Positions 26,078 to 35,609 of a stretch of 64,000 nt of DNA are shown in pieces. Source of the DNA: JAFLBI01 sp964616465 (lineage in GTDB: Bacteria > Bacteroidota > Bacteroidia > Chitinophagales > Chitinophagaceae). How positions within the stretch are numbered: position 1 is the first letter of the stretch; every line of letters begins with the position of its first letter. The translations under genes were made by a program, and so were the position numbers. The notes beneath the pieces were generated by a model, which made no database searches, was not told where the DNA came from, and worked only from the letters and a program-made list of their open reading frames with translations. Where the stretch lies: assembly GCA_964616465.1 (NCBI GenBank), contig CAZTTO010000001.1, positions 124,001 to 188,000 of the forward strand. The letters run 5' to 3'.

Positions 26078-26085
26078 CAAAAATA
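26078..26085 (-). promoter_or_regulatory. -7 box of the OmpA gene
   Basis: TATTTTTG on the minus strand, exact TAnnTTTG match, 20 bp before the ATG. Confidence 0.55.
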
Positions 26086-26143
26086 GTGGGTGAAACTGAT
26101 TTTCAGAAAAGAAAGTTAAAATAATGAGATTACTTACAAAAAC

Positions 26144-26620
26144 TTAATGTAGAGCAGGCGGCTCAATGACCTCCAATTTTACCCTTGTTAGGCCGCTTTT
26201 CATAAATCCAAGCTTAGCAGCTGCAGAACGACTCAGGTCAATAACTCTCCCCTTTTTAGCCATTCTTGGAGCCATTCTATCATTAATCCGAACAATGATG
26301 GACTTACCTGTTGTGATTCTGGTTACTCTAACCCAAGTATTCAACTTAAGATGGTTACTAGCCCCAGTCATTTTCTCATGTCTATAAATTTCACCAGTTG
26401 CTGTTTTTGTACCCTGTAAACTGCTACTATAAAAGCTGGCAATTCCATACACAAGAGGCACCCCTTGTTTCACTTTAACAGAATCGGCAGAAAGTGAGTC
26501 TTTTAAAAATGGAGCAATGCTGTCAATTTCTATTATCTGACTATGGGCTGTCCTACATAATACTGAAGAAAATAGAAGCAGCATTAATACCTTTATATAA
26601 TATTGTGACTTAGTATCCAT
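26144..26620 (-). CDS. RlpA-like septal ring lytic transglycosylase (DPBB domain)
   Basis: 158 residues. Signal peptide at the N-terminus, then a double-psi beta-barrel with the RlpA pattern GIASFYSSSLQGTKTATGE, LNTWVRVTRITTGKSIIVRINDRMAP, KGRVIDLSRSAAAKLGF. RlpA proteins cleave peptide-free glycan strands at the septum; the SPOR domain of the E. coli protein is absent here. Divergent from the VanX-like gene with only 11 bp between start codons. Confidence 0.9.
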   Translation of the reverse strand: MDTKSQYYIKVLMLLLFSSVLCRTAHSQIIEIDSIAPFLKDSLSADSVKVKQGVPLVYGIASFYSSSLQGTKTATGEIYRHEKMTGASNHLKLNTWVRVTRITTGKSIIVRINDRMAPRMAKKGRVIDLSRSAAAKLGFMKSGLTRVKLEVIEPPALH

Positions 26621-26631
26621 TTGAGTTAATT

Positions 26632-27369
26632 ATGAAAATTACGATTAAAAAAATTAGGGCTCTAGCCATTTTTTCCACCATTGAACTATTTGTGGTCATC
26701 TTGTTTCCAAATACCATGCCGAATTGCTATGGACAATTAAACTTAATTAACAACAAAAATTCATATAAGAAACATATTCAATTAGATACGAATTTTATAA
26801 TGGTGCCTATAAAACTGAATGAATGCAGAATTAAGACAGATTGGAGATATGCAACAGACAATAATTTTACCAAAAAGAAATTATACCATACGCCTATTGC
26901 CATGATTTTAAGTCCAGCAGAAAAAGCTTTATATAAAGCTTGTAAAATATTGGAATCGTATAACTTAGGTATAATAATTTTTGATGCATACAGACCCTAT
27001 CAAATTACAAAGGCTATGTGGAAAATTGTACCTGATGAACGATATGCCGCAAATCCAGCAAAAGGAAGTGGGCATAATAGAGGTTTAGCAGTCGATTTAA
27101 CCCTTTACAACCTTTCAACAGGTGAAACTTTAGATATGGGAACTGATTTTGACCATTTTTCCGACTCTGCACATCACTCTTTCATGAATCTCCCAGAACC
27201 TGTTATTCAAAACAGAAAAGTTCTTCGAAAAACTATGGAAAATGCTGGTTTCAAGGCATTAGAAACTGAGTGGTGGCACTATAGCTTTCCCCTTCCGTCC
27301 TCTAATGCTCCTGTGCTAGATCTTTCTTTCAAAACACTTTATAAGACCTATCAACAGTACAAAAAGTGA
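26632..27369 (+). CDS. D-alanyl-D-alanine dipeptidase, VanX-like (peptidase M15D)
   Basis: 245 residues. N-terminal signal sequence (to about residue 35), then the M15D core: FDAYRPYQITKAMW, SGHNRGLAVDLTLY (zinc His and Asp) and ETEWWHYSF (catalytic Glu and third zinc ligand). It should hydrolyse D-Ala-D-Ala released in wall turnover. An exported form suggests wall recycling rather than the cytoplasmic vancomycin-resistance role; no van genes are near. Its TGA overlaps the next gene's GTG. Confidence 0.92.
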   Translation: MKITIKKIRALAIFSTIELFVVILFPNTMPNCYGQLNLINNKNSYKKHIQLDTNFIMVPIKLNECRIKTDWRYATDNNFTKKKLYHTPIAMILSPAEKALYKACKILESYNLGIIIFDAYRPYQITKAMWKIVPDERYAANPAKGSGHNRGLAVDLTLYNLSTGETLDMGTDFDHFSDSAHHSFMNLPEPVIQNRKVLRKTMENAGFKALETEWWHYSFPLPSSNAPVLDLSFKTLYKTYQQYKK

Positions 27370-28463
27370 ATAGAATTTGCTTTGCAGTAAATAACAACCT
27401 CATCTTCGATCAAAGAATGATCAAAATTGGAAATTCACTAAAAAATAGTGATTTTGAGATTATTATGATAGGTAGACAAAACAATTACTTTAATAAAAAT
27501 TATCCTTTTGCATTCAAAACAATCCACTTACCAATGCTAACCAAAAGAGGTAAGTTATTTTATGCAGAGTTTACTATTCGACTGTTCTTTAAGCTACTAT
27601 TTACACCAACCGATGCCATTTGTGCAGTAGATTTAGATACTGCTATTCCTTCCTATTTGGTCGCAAAAATAAGAGGCAAAAAACTTGCAATGGACGCACA
27701 TGAACTTTTTACAGAACTTCATGAAGTAGTTTCAAGGCCAAGAATTCACTGGATCTGGTTAAAGATTGAAAAACTCATATTGCCCAAGTTTACACACGGA
27801 TATACTGTAAACGATTATTTAAGACACACATTCAAAACAAAATATAATATTGATTTTCATATAGTTAGAAATCTTCCGCTAAGGCAGAACATTAATCATG
27901 AGCAGAAAGAGGATTTTGTATTATGTCAAGGTGCCGTGAACTTTGGTAGGGGCTGGGATATTTTGGTTCAGGCAATTAAGCAAATGAATATCAAATGCGT
28001 AGTTGCAGGTGATGGAAACTACTTTAATAAACTAATTGAACTAATTGATTATCATAATGCTAAAGATAATTTCAAACTCACCGGGATGCTTGTGCCCGAA
28101 GAGCTTAAAACGCTAACTAGGAAGGCTAAAATTGGAGTTACTTTGTTTGAAAATACAGGACTTAACCAGTTTCAATCTCTTTCTAATCGTTTTTTTGATT
28201 ATATGATGGCCGGAACTCCACAAGTTTGTGTTGGCTACCCTTGTTATTTAGAAATATTAAACAAGTTTCCTTTCGCAGAACCCATAAAAGAGCTAAGTGT
28301 TCATGAATTGGTAACCGCCCTCAACAAAGTGATGAATGACGATGTTAAGTATCAAGACCTTCAGGAAGCATGCAAAATAGCCAGTGAAGTACTAAATTGG
28401 GAAAATGAATCCCAAATACTAATTGAATTTTGGAACCAAATATTGCCTCAAAAGCTTGGATAA
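27366..28463 (+). CDS. Glycosyltransferase (GT4-like)
   Basis: 365 residues, GTG start overlapping the preceding stop by 4 bp. Rossmann-type N-terminal half with ICAVDLDTAIPSYLVAKIRGKKLAMDAHELFTE, C-terminal half with VVAGDGNYFNKL, VPEELKTLTRKAKIGVTLFENTG and NRFFDYMMAGTPQVCVGYPCYLEIL, typical of GT-B enzymes of family 4. Sugar and acceptor unknown. It forms a tight pair with the following glycosyltransferase, suggesting an envelope glycan or glycolipid. Confidence 0.85.
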   Translation: MNRICFAVNNNLIFDQRMIKIGNSLKNSDFEIIMIGRQNNYFNKNYPFAFKTIHLPMLTKRGKLFYAEFTIRLFFKLLFTPTDAICAVDLDTAIPSYLVAKIRGKKLAMDAHELFTELHEVVSRPRIHWIWLKIEKLILPKFTHGYTVNDYLRHTFKTKYNIDFHIVRNLPLRQNINHEQKEDFVLCQGAVNFGRGWDILVQAIKQMNIKCVVAGDGNYFNKLIELIDYHNAKDNFKLTGMLVPEELKTLTRKAKIGVTLFENTGLNQFQSLSNRFFDYMMAGTPQVCVGYPCYLEILNKFPFAEPIKELSVHELVTALNKVMNDDVKYQDLQEACKIASEVLNWENESQILIEFWNQILPQKLG

Positions 28464-29583
28464 GATACTTCATATAGTTTCCTTAAACGTTCCCTACCCT
28501 CCAAATTATGGAGGTGTGTATGACTTATATTTTAAGCTTCCCGCCCTTAAAAAAGAAGGTGTTCAAATTCATTTGCATTGCTTTGATTACGGTCGAGGTC
28601 CTCAAAAGGAATTGGAGCAACACTGTTTATCAGTAAATTATTACTCCAGAAATAGCGGCCATAAAGGGCTTTCTACTAAGCTTCCATATATAGTTGGAAG
28701 TAGACAAAATGAGCAATTAGCACAAAGACTCTTAGAAGATAACCATCCAATTTTTATGGAAGGGGTTCATTGCACATTTCCTTTAGTGGATTCTAGATTC
28801 AAGGAAAGGCCTTGTTTTGTTAGGCTTCATAATGTTGAATACCAATATTATGGACAACTTGCAGATGTAACTAAATCAATTAGTAAGAAGCTTTACTATA
28901 AATGGGAAAGTAATCGTTTAAAAGCCTATGAACGAGAAATTGCATCAAAAGCAACTTTTTGGGGAGTAACTGAAAAGGATGATGATGTGTATAGAAATGA
29001 GTTTGGGTGTAAAAATATTGAACACTTACCTCTTTATATTCCAGATTCCTGGTCGGTATCTGGACAAGAAGGACTGGGAAGTTATTGTTTATATCATGGC
29101 GACTTAAGCGTTCCATCAAACGAACAATCTGCTTTTTGGCTTCTTGAAAATGTATTTCGGAAACTGAAAGTACCCTTTGTAATTGCGGGAAAAAATCCTT
29201 CAGAGCGACTTAAAAAGAAAACATACGAGCAAAATCATACTTGTATTGTTGAAAACCCTTCAGATGCTGAAATGGAGGATATGATAAAGAAAGCACATAT
29301 ACACGTCCTTCCCTCTTACATAAGTACGGGTATTAAAATAAAGTTGCTTCACGCGTTGTTTCATGGAAGGCATGTTGTTGTTAATCCTGCTACGGTTGAC
29401 GGTAGCGAGCTGGAGTCTGCTTGTTATATAGCTAAAACTGCTCAAGCATTTACCGACACTGTTGCTCAATTGTATCATCAACCATTTACCAACGAGGAGT
29501 TGGAACTCAGGAAGAAATTATTAAGCACTCATTTTAACAACCAGAATAACGCAAAAAAAATGGTTAAGTGGATTTGGGGTTAG
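28456..29583 (+). CDS. Glycosyltransferase (GT-B fold)
   Basis: About 375 residues from the TTG at 28456, giving MDKILHIVSLNVPYPPNYGG, a canonical glycosyltransferase N-terminus. It overlaps the preceding stop by 8 bp. Other visible elements: CFVRLHNVEYQYY, YCLYHGDLSVPSNEQSAFWL, FVIAGKNPSERL and the donor-site region HVLPSYISTGIKIKLLHALFHGRHVVVNP. Substrate unknown. The 3' end overlaps the convergent receptor gene by 20 bp. The longest ORF starts 11 codons earlier inside the upstream gene. Confidence 0.83.
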   Translation: MDKILHIVSLNVPYPPNYGGVYDLYFKLPALKKEGVQIHLHCFDYGRGPQKELEQHCLSVNYYSRNSGHKGLSTKLPYIVGSRQNEQLAQRLLEDNHPIFMEGVHCTFPLVDSRFKERPCFVRLHNVEYQYYGQLADVTKSISKKLYYKWESNRLKAYEREIASKATFWGVTEKDDDVYRNEFGCKNIEHLPLYIPDSWSVSGQEGLGSYCLYHGDLSVPSNEQSAFWLLENVFRKLKVPFVIAGKNPSERLKKKTYEQNHTCIVENPSDAEMEDMIKKAHIHVLPSYISTGIKIKLLHALFHGRHVVVNPATVDGSELESACYIAKTAQAFTDTVAQLYHQPFTNEELELRKKLLSTHFNNQNNAKKMVKWIWG

Positions 29584-32023
29584 CCCTTTGAGCTTTTTCT
29601 AAAGCTTGCTTCTTTTGTTTTTCACTAATACTACTCTTCTGAATCATTTTATTTAATTGCCAGCTTACTGAAAGCCTAAAATTGCGAGTTCGAGTTGCTC
29701 TAAAGCTCTCTAGAGAAAAGTTAGGACCAAAAGTGAAACTTTGAGTTTGTTGAGTAGTAAATGGATCAATTATATTGAAGCCAACAGTCAATCTTTTTTC
29801 AAAAAATTTACGCTGAAAACCCAGATTCATGTTAATATTACTCCTAGTTCTCCCCTGTGGGTCTGCAAAACTGCTGAATCTAGCATTTCCCTCAAAAACA
29901 GTTAGCGGATTTAATGTTAAGCTGTAGTTTAAGCTAGTATAGAATGTACTACCATCTCTATACCGAAATAACTTTTTCTCTTCTTCTCCATATTTTAAAT
30001 AGGTATAACCTGCACTAAGGTTCATCCGAAGCTTTTTGCTGAATGTATACCCTCCCCAAGCACTTAACTCATACTCTTGCCTATCTGCTATATTCAACCA
30101 CGTTACTTGAGTTTTTCCCTGCTCAATGAGAGTTCGAATTGTATTAAAAATATTTTTCACTCGATTGTAGCCCAAAGAGGTATTAAAGTTATACTTTCCT
30201 TTTACGTAACTTATGTTCCAGTCAAAATTATCTGTGAGTGTGGGTTGTAAAAATGGATTCCCAAATCGAAGATTATAAGGATCATTATAATCTACATTTG
30301 GATTAAGTTCGCCGATGCCAGGCCTTCGAATTGTAGCTCTGTAAACCAACGAAGTATTAAATGCCTTATTAAATTCTTTCCTCAGAGTGAAGTTAGGAAG
30401 CAAATTCCAATAAGCATTGCTGATATCTGAGCTATTGCCTTTGAAAAAGCGAAAGGATATATCCGTTTTTTCCAATGCAGCTCCAGCAATTAATCGAATT
30501 GTTTTGTGCAAAACCCATGTCATAGATAATCTATAGTGCCAGATATCCATACTAAAATTATAATCATTACTCAATAATGGACTTTCAATAAATGTTTGGT
30601 CTTGCTTCCTTAAAAACTGCGTCAGTAAACTATTTCTATTTTGGTTAGATGAAAAATATGTACCAGTAGCTAGCTGATGCCCTTTTTTTCCTATTGGTCG
30701 GTTATAATTAATTCTAAAAGCATAAGAACTATTTTTGTAATCTAATAGCTGCTGTTGTGTGGAATCAAAAAGTACATTCATAGATCCGTCTAAGAATTGT
30801 TGAAAGAAATCTCTATCATTCTCATTTTTTCCCAAATTACCAGACAATTGAAATTGCCATCTAGCCCCAGGCTTGGTTTTACTCTTAAGTGTATAAGCTA
30901 ATTGAAGCCCGTGACTAAAGCCTTCTCCATCACTTATATTACTTCGCTGACTTCTCCTATACACTTCTTCAAATCTATTGATATTGGAAAACCAAGTTTC
31001 ATTTTCATTTCTAAAAAGGTTCAGATTTCCTTGATAGCTGATATTAATTGTTCGAAATTTATCCCAATCATAATCTAGCTGTAATCGAGCGTTTGGACGT
31101 AAATTTTTATTTACAAAATCCGCATCAGTATTCAATCCGTTTGTAGAATCTCTATAAATATTTGTCCGTCTTGAATAAGAATACCCAGTAAACTGACTTA
31201 CTCCAACTCCAGTTTGTATACTGAATGCCAATTTCTGATTCCTATAAGAAGCATTCCCTGAAAAATTACCCTCGCCCCGGGTTCCCCCGCTTAAATTTAA
31301 TCTTCCAACCCATCCGATCTTACCCTTTTTAGTAACAATATTAATAACCCCCCCCGGCTCATTTGCAAATTGAGGAGGGGGATTTAACATTAATTCAATC
31401 TTTTCTATACTTGAACCAGGTAAACTTTCTAGTAAGTCTTGCAATTGTTGTGAGGTTAGTTCAGTGGGTCTTTCATCAATTAGAATCTTAGGCTCTTTAC
31501 CTTTGAGCAAAATATTACCATTGGGATCGGTTGAAACCAATGGCATACTTTTTAATAGTTCAGAGGTTGTTGCTCCCCCACTCAAAGCACTTTCACCCAC
31601 ATTTAAGGTAATAGATCCTTCTTTGGTTTCTAAAATGGGTTTTTCGGAATAAACTACCACATCGGTAAGCTGATTTGTGCTAGCATTTATTTTTAAATCC
31701 CCTAAATTAAAATCATACCGCTCTTCTCTGAGATGAATACTATCTAACTGAAAAGTATTAAAACCAACTGCTTGAATTTTTAACCGATAATATCCAAATG
31801 CAATTCGATCTAATTCAAATGCCCCATTTTTATCAGAGACTGTTTTATAAACTACTGAAGTATCTGAAATAAGTTGTAAACCAACTGTTGCAAGCGATAC
31901 TGGCTTATTAGTTTCAGCTTCAACTACATTCCCTAAAACAATTCCAAAATTTTTCTTATCGCTTGTTTGGGCAATACTTACAGTTACAAAATAAGATAAT
32001 AAAAGGGTTAAGAAGGTTTTCAT
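29564..32023 (-). CDS. TonB-receptor-like outer membrane beta-barrel protein
   Basis: 819 residues. Signal peptide (to SIAQ), CarboxypepD-regulatory-like domain (VLGNVVEAETNKPVSLATVGLQL, about 25-110), plug-like domain (TELLKSMPLVSTDPNGN as SELLKSMPLVSTD; RPTELTSQQLQDLLESLPGSSIEKIELMLNPP, GGVINIVTKKGK) and a C-terminal barrel. This is the outer-membrane beta-barrel family common in Bacteroidota, related to TonB-dependent receptors. No SusD partner is adjacent, so it is not a classic PUL pair; the substrate is unknown. The C-terminus has a Lys/Gln-rich tail. Confidence 0.88.
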   Translation of the reverse strand: MKTFLTLLLSYFVTVSIAQTSDKKNFGIVLGNVVEAETNKPVSLATVGLQLISDTSVVYKTVSDKNGAFELDRIAFGYYRLKIQAVGFNTFQLDSIHLREERYDFNLGDLKINASTNQLTDVVVYSEKPILETKEGSITLNVGESALSGGATTSELLKSMPLVSTDPNGNILLKGKEPKILIDERPTELTSQQLQDLLESLPGSSIEKIELMLNPPPQFANEPGGVINIVTKKGKIGWVGRLNLSGGTRGEGNFSGNASYRNQKLAFSIQTGVGVSQFTGYSYSRRTNIYRDSTNGLNTDADFVNKNLRPNARLQLDYDWDKFRTINISYQGNLNLFRNENETWFSNINRFEEVYRRSQRSNISDGEGFSHGLQLAYTLKSKTKPGARWQFQLSGNLGKNENDRDFFQQFLDGSMNVLFDSTQQQLLDYKNSSYAFRINYNRPIGKKGHQLATGTYFSSNQNRNSLLTQFLRKQDQTFIESPLLSNDYNFSMDIWHYRLSMTWVLHKTIRLIAGAALEKTDISFRFFKGNSSDISNAYWNLLPNFTLRKEFNKAFNTSLVYRATIRRPGIGELNPNVDYNDPYNLRFGNPFLQPTLTDNFDWNISYVKGKYNFNTSLGYNRVKNIFNTIRTLIEQGKTQVTWLNIADRQEYELSAWGGYTFSKKLRMNLSAGYTYLKYGEEEKKLFRYRDGSTFYTSLNYSLTLNPLTVFEGNARFSSFADPQGRTRSNINMNLGFQRKFFEKRLTVGFNIIDPFTTQQTQSFTFGPNFSLESFRATRTRNFRLSVSWQLNKMIQKSSISEKQKKQALEKAQRANPKST

Positions 32024-32089
32024 GTGGTATTACCGCAAATTACCGCATTCCTTTTTCTATTTTCATAAAAATGGATGAAAGGATGCAAT

Positions 32090-32097
32090 TATTTTTG
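32090..32097 (+). promoter_or_regulatory. -7 box of the ArsC/Spx-like gene
   Basis: TATTTTTG, an exact TAnnTTTG match 11 bp before the ATG, predicting a leader of only a few bases. Confidence 0.5.
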
Positions 32098-32108
32098 CCA
32101 AAAACTGC

Positions 32109-32456
32109 ATGTATATACTTTACGGAATCCCTAACTGCGATACGGTAAAAAAAGCGAGACTTTGGTTAGAAAACAAAGGAGTCTCCTTTCAATTTCACAA
32201 CTTTAAAAAGGAAGGAATTAGTAAGGAAAAGATAAAAAGTTGGGCTGAATTATTTGGGTGGGATGTAGTACTCAACAAAAAAGGAACTACATGGAAAAAG
32301 CTGAGTCCTGATGATCAAAGTAAAATCAACACCCCTTCAAGAATAACAGGTTTTTTAGTTGAACAACCTAGTGCTATTAAGCGTCCAATCTTAGAAAAAG
32401 ACGGAAAAGCTATCTGTATTGGATTCTCTGAAGCTGACTACACAAGTTTATTTTAA
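32109..32456 (+). CDS. ArsC/Spx/MgsR family protein (YffB-like)
   Basis: 115 residues with a thioredoxin-like ArsC fold. ILYGIPNCDTVKKARLWLENKG has the single Cys and the TVKKA helix typical of YffB-type proteins, then RITGFLVEQPSAIKRPILE matches the conserved KRPVL-type motif. Relatives are annotated as arsenate-reductase-like, but many are not arsenate reductases. No ars genes adjoin. Overlaps the convergent thioredoxin-like gene by 9 bp. Confidence 0.85.
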   Translation: MYILYGIPNCDTVKKARLWLENKGVSFQFHNFKKEGISKEKIKSWAELFGWDVVLNKKGTTWKKLSPDDQSKINTPSRITGFLVEQPSAIKRPILEKDGKAICIGFSEADYTSLF

Positions 32457-33527
32457 AATTTGTGCCAATTTCTCTAGAAGTTCAGGCCCTCTTAAATTTT
32501 TAGCAATGATTTTTCCACTTGGATCAATTAAAATATTTTGAGGAATACTCTGCACCTTATACATCTGCGCAACAGCATTTTCCCAGTATTTCAAATCACT
32601 CACATGTTTCCAATTTAGCTTATCATCTGCAATAGCCTTTATCCAGCTTTGCTTATCACTATCAAGAGAAACACCCAGAACGGTAAAATTTTTATCCTTA
32701 AACTGATTAAAAGCAGCAACAACATTTGGGTTCTCTACTCTACATGGCTTACACCAGCTTGCCCAAAAATCAACTAAAACATATTTTCCTTTTAATGAAG
32801 ATAACTGAAAGGGAATTCCGTTTTCATCGTTTTGAACAAAGTCGAGTGCTTGTGTACCAATTGCACCAACCTTAGCGTCTGCAAACATTCGCTCTAGTTC
32901 TCTTGCGTATGGACCTGCTTTTGCTGTAGCATTAATTCTGCTGTATAGCTCTTCCACCTGAGACAAATCATCGAATAATGTATTGACTGCATAAAGCACA
33001 AAAGGAGATAATGGTGAGGCTGGCTTTTCAGCAATAAATTTCTGAGCTTCGGTTACCACTTGAATAGAAAGGGCTTCAAAATCTTTCACCATTTGCGCCT
33101 TCTTAGCTGCATCTTTTTCTGTCTGATAATTAGCCGCAAGTGACTCTAATTTCAAACGAATAGGCTCAAATCTAGTCTTGTAAATTACATATTCTGAATG
33201 ATACTTAGATCCCTCTACTTTCACCTGATTAAAAGCATCCATTCTTCCAGTAAGTTTTATGCTTTCATTTCCTACGTAAATATCCATCTCATCTTTTGAA
33301 CCTATAAACCCGAGTAAATAAATGGATGGCTCATCTAGTTTTGTTTGAAGTGTAAACTTACCCCCAGTAGTTGAAACAGCGGTAGCGAGTGATTTACCAG
33401 CAGCATTCTTTAAAAATACTTGAGTATTGTTTGGTAATCCAACCAACTGACCATCAATTGTTAATTGTTGAGCGAATGCAACAACTATGGATAAGAAAAG
33501 CGAACAAGTGAGTGATACAATTTTCAT
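32448..33527 (-). CDS. TlpA-like thiol-disulfide oxidoreductase with N-terminal DUF4369-like domain
   Basis: 359 residues. Signal peptide (to FAQQ), an N-terminal DUF4369-like beta domain (LTIDGQLVGLPNNTQVFLKNAAGKSLA), a helical middle region, then a thioredoxin/AhpC-TSA domain with the redox motif WCKPC in DFWASWCKPCRVENP and SIPQNILIDPSGKIIA. Probably periplasmic disulfide reduction, for example in cytochrome c maturation. It starts 1 bp after hisIE, so it looks like the last gene of the trp-his operon, an odd position for an exported redox protein. Confidence 0.87.
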   Translation of the reverse strand: MKIVSLTCSLFLSIVVAFAQQLTIDGQLVGLPNNTQVFLKNAAGKSLATAVSTTGGKFTLQTKLDEPSIYLLGFIGSKDEMDIYVGNESIKLTGRMDAFNQVKVEGSKYHSEYVIYKTRFEPIRLKLESLAANYQTEKDAAKKAQMVKDFEALSIQVVTEAQKFIAEKPASPLSPFVLYAVNTLFDDLSQVEELYSRINATAKAGPYARELERMFADAKVGAIGTQALDFVQNDENGIPFQLSSLKGKYVLVDFWASWCKPCRVENPNVVAAFNQFKDKNFTVLGVSLDSDKQSWIKAIADDKLNWKHVSDLKYWENAVAQMYKVQSIPQNILIDPSGKIIAKNLRGPELLEKLAQILK

Positions 33528-33528
33528 A

Positions 33529-34125
33529 TTAAGGCTGATGTCTTTTTTCTAAAATTTGAATGACGTCTTTTAAACTATGCCCCTTGGCATTGAGTAGAAT
33601 AAGATAATGAAACAACAAATCTGCTGCTTCATTTAAAAACAAATCTGTGTTACTATCTTTTGCTTCTATTACAATTTCAACTGCTTCTTCTCCTACTTTC
33701 TGAGCAATTTTATTAATGCCTTTCTGAAATAATTTAGCAACATAAGAATCTTCGGGACTGGCTTCTTTTCTTTGTTGGATAATCGATTCTAAATAATTCA
33801 AAAAATAAGCATCTTCATTTTTTTCATTGAAACAGGTGTCTGACCCAGTATGGCAAACAGGACCAAGTGGTGAGGCTTTAATAAGAATAGTATCAGCATC
33901 GCAGTCCACTGAAATTGATTTTAGCTCCAAAAAATTTCCACTCTCCTCTCCCTTTGTCCAAAGTCTATTTTTAGATCGACTATAAAAAGTTACTTGCCCT
34001 TTTTGTTGAGTAACCTGAATGGCTTCCTCGTTCATAAAGCCTACCATGAGGACTTTATTGGTTTGAACGTCCTGCACAACTGCTGGTACAAGTCCATCGG
34101 CATATTTTGAAAAATCTATCTTCAT
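33529..34125 (-). CDS. hisIE: Bifunctional phosphoribosyl-AMP cyclohydrolase / phosphoribosyl-ATP pyrophosphatase
   Basis: 198 residues, fused HisI-HisE. HisI part: VLMVGFMNEEAIQVTQQKGQVTFYSRSKNRLWTKGE-type motif with DCDADTILIKASPLGPVCHTG zinc/substrate residues. HisE part: SYVAKLFQKGINKIAQKVGEEAVEIVIEAK. Catalyses steps 2 and 3 of histidine synthesis. Overlaps hisF by 4 bp. It lies far downstream of trpE rather than in the hisG operon. Confidence 0.96.
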   Translation of the reverse strand: MKIDFSKYADGLVPAVVQDVQTNKVLMVGFMNEEAIQVTQQKGQVTFYSRSKNRLWTKGEESGNFLELKSISVDCDADTILIKASPLGPVCHTGSDTCFNEKNEDAYFLNYLESIIQQRKEASPEDSYVAKLFQKGINKIAQKVGEEAVEIVIEAKDSNTDLFLNEAADLLFHYLILLNAKGHSLKDVIQILEKRHQP

Positions 34126-34883
34126 GTAAGTCGTACAGGAATTTGTTGTTCGTGCAAATATCGCTTTAAATCCGGAATCGCAATTTCTTTAAAATGGAAG
34201 ATGCTTGCTGCCAAAGCTGCATCTGCTGAAGCTTCTTTGAACACATCGGTAAAATGCTGCATAGTACCACCACCACCACTGGCAATTACTGGAACAGCTA
34301 GGTTTTTGGACAACTCACTTGTAATATCTAGTGCAAAGCCCTTTTTGGCACCATCGTGGTTCATGGATGTTAGAAGAATTTCACCAGCTCCTAAATCAAC
34401 CCCCTGTCTAGCCCAATCAACACATAATATATCAGTTTTTGTTCTTCCTCCATTCAGGTAAACATACCAAAGTCCATCTTCCTCCTGTTTCGTATCAATG
34501 GCCAACACTACGCACTGACTTCCAAACTCACTTGCCAATTCTTTAATTAAATTAGGACGCTTGACTGCAGCTGAATTCACAGAAATTTTATCAGCACCAC
34601 TTTGAAGTAACACTTGCACATCCTCAACCGACGAAATACCACCTCCAACAGTAAAAGGAATATTGACATGGTGGGCTACTTTATACACTAGTTCCGCTAA
34701 GGTCTTTCTTTTTTCAACTGTAGCAGTTATATCTAGAAATACCAATTCATCTGCTCCCTCTGCTGCATATCGGGCTGCTAGTTCTACAGGATCTCCAGCA
34801 TCTCTTAATTCGACAAAATGAGTGCCCTTAACGGTTCGCCCATCTTTAATGTCTAAACAGGGTATAATTCTTTTGGTAAACAT
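34122..34883 (-). CDS. hisF: Imidazole glycerol phosphate synthase, cyclase subunit HisF
   Basis: 253 residues, TIM barrel. MFTKRIIPCLDIKDGRTVKGTHF includes the catalytic Asp11; NIPFTVGGGI and VPVIASGGGGTMQHF are phosphate-binding loops. With HisH it converts PRFAR plus ammonia to IGP and AICAR. Three base pairs separate it from hisA; it overlaps hisIE. Confidence 0.97.
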   Translation of the reverse strand: MFTKRIIPCLDIKDGRTVKGTHFVELRDAGDPVELAARYAAEGADELVFLDITATVEKRKTLAELVYKVAHHVNIPFTVGGGISSVEDVQVLLQSGADKISVNSAAVKRPNLIKELASEFGSQCVVLAIDTKQEEDGLWYVYLNGGRTKTDILCVDWARQGVDLGAGEILLTSMNHDGAKKGFALDITSELSKNLAVPVIASGGGGTMQHFTDVFKEASADAALAASIFHFKEIAIPDLKRYLHEQQIPVRLT

Positions 34884-34886
34884 AGT

Positions 34887-35609
34887 TTAGTTCTGAAATG
34901 AGGATAATTCTTTCGTGCTTATTTTACCTTCATAAATGGCTTTGCCTACAATTACACCACCACAACCAATTTCATTAAGCTGATGGATATCTTCTATTGA
35001 ACTCACACCTCCACTAGCAATCAAAAACAGATTTGGCTGCTTACTTAGAATTGACTGATACAAGTCAACAGATGGCCCGGCCAACTTGCCATCTTTCTTG
35101 ACATCGGTACAAAATATTTGTTCAATTCCGTGCTTAAGATAATCGTCGATAAAATTATAAACCGATATATCTGTATTTTCCAGCCAACCTGACACTGTAA
35201 TTTTTTCTTCTCTTACATCAGCACCTAACATAAATGTATTAGCCCCATATTGCTTCACCCAAGTAAGAAACAATTCCTGATTCTTTACTGCTAAACTACC
35301 TATGGTTATCCAAGTAGCACCACTGTTTACAACAATTTGCAAGGAATCTTCAGATAAAATTCCGCCACCAAAATCAATTTGTAGACTTGTTTTTGATGCA
35401 ATACGCTCTAGCACCTTCCAGTTTTTAACTTCTCCAGCTTTCGCTCCATCTAAATCAACTAAGTGCAACCTTTTCAATCCCGCATCTTCAAACATTTTTG
35501 CAGCATCTAAAGGATCTTTGAAATAAAGTGTCTTATCAGCGTAATTCCCCTCAGTTAATCTAACACAAGCCCCATCAATAAGATCTATGGCAGGTATAAT
35601 CTGTATCAT
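34887..35609 (-). CDS. hisA: ProFAR isomerase HisA
   Basis: 240 residues, TIM barrel. IIPAIDLIDGACVRLTEGNY with the first catalytic Asp, LQIDFGGGILSEDSL, DVKKDGKLAGPSVDLY and LIASGGVSSIEDIHQL. Amadori isomerisation of ProFAR, step 4 of the pathway; mechanistically similar to TrpF, which is also present, so no PriA-type dual enzyme is needed. Overlaps hisH by 4 bp. Confidence 0.96.
   Translation of the reverse strand: MIQIIPAIDLIDGACVRLTEGNYADKTLYFKDPLDAAKMFEDAGLKRLHLVDLDGAKAGEVKNWKVLERIASKTSLQIDFGGGILSEDSLQIVVNSGATWITIGSLAVKNQELFLTWVKQYGANTFMLGADVREEKITVSGWLENTDISVYNFIDDYLKHGIEQIFCTDVKKDGKLAGPSVDLYQSILSKQPNLFLIASGGVSSIEDIHQLNEIGCGGVIVGKAIYEGKISTKELSSFQN

Noticed and set aside
26632..27369. 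VanX-like gene as vancomycin resistance
   Set aside because: It has an export signal, no vanA/vanH/vanRS neighbours, and sits among wall-turnover and glycosyltransferase genes; wall recycling is more likely.
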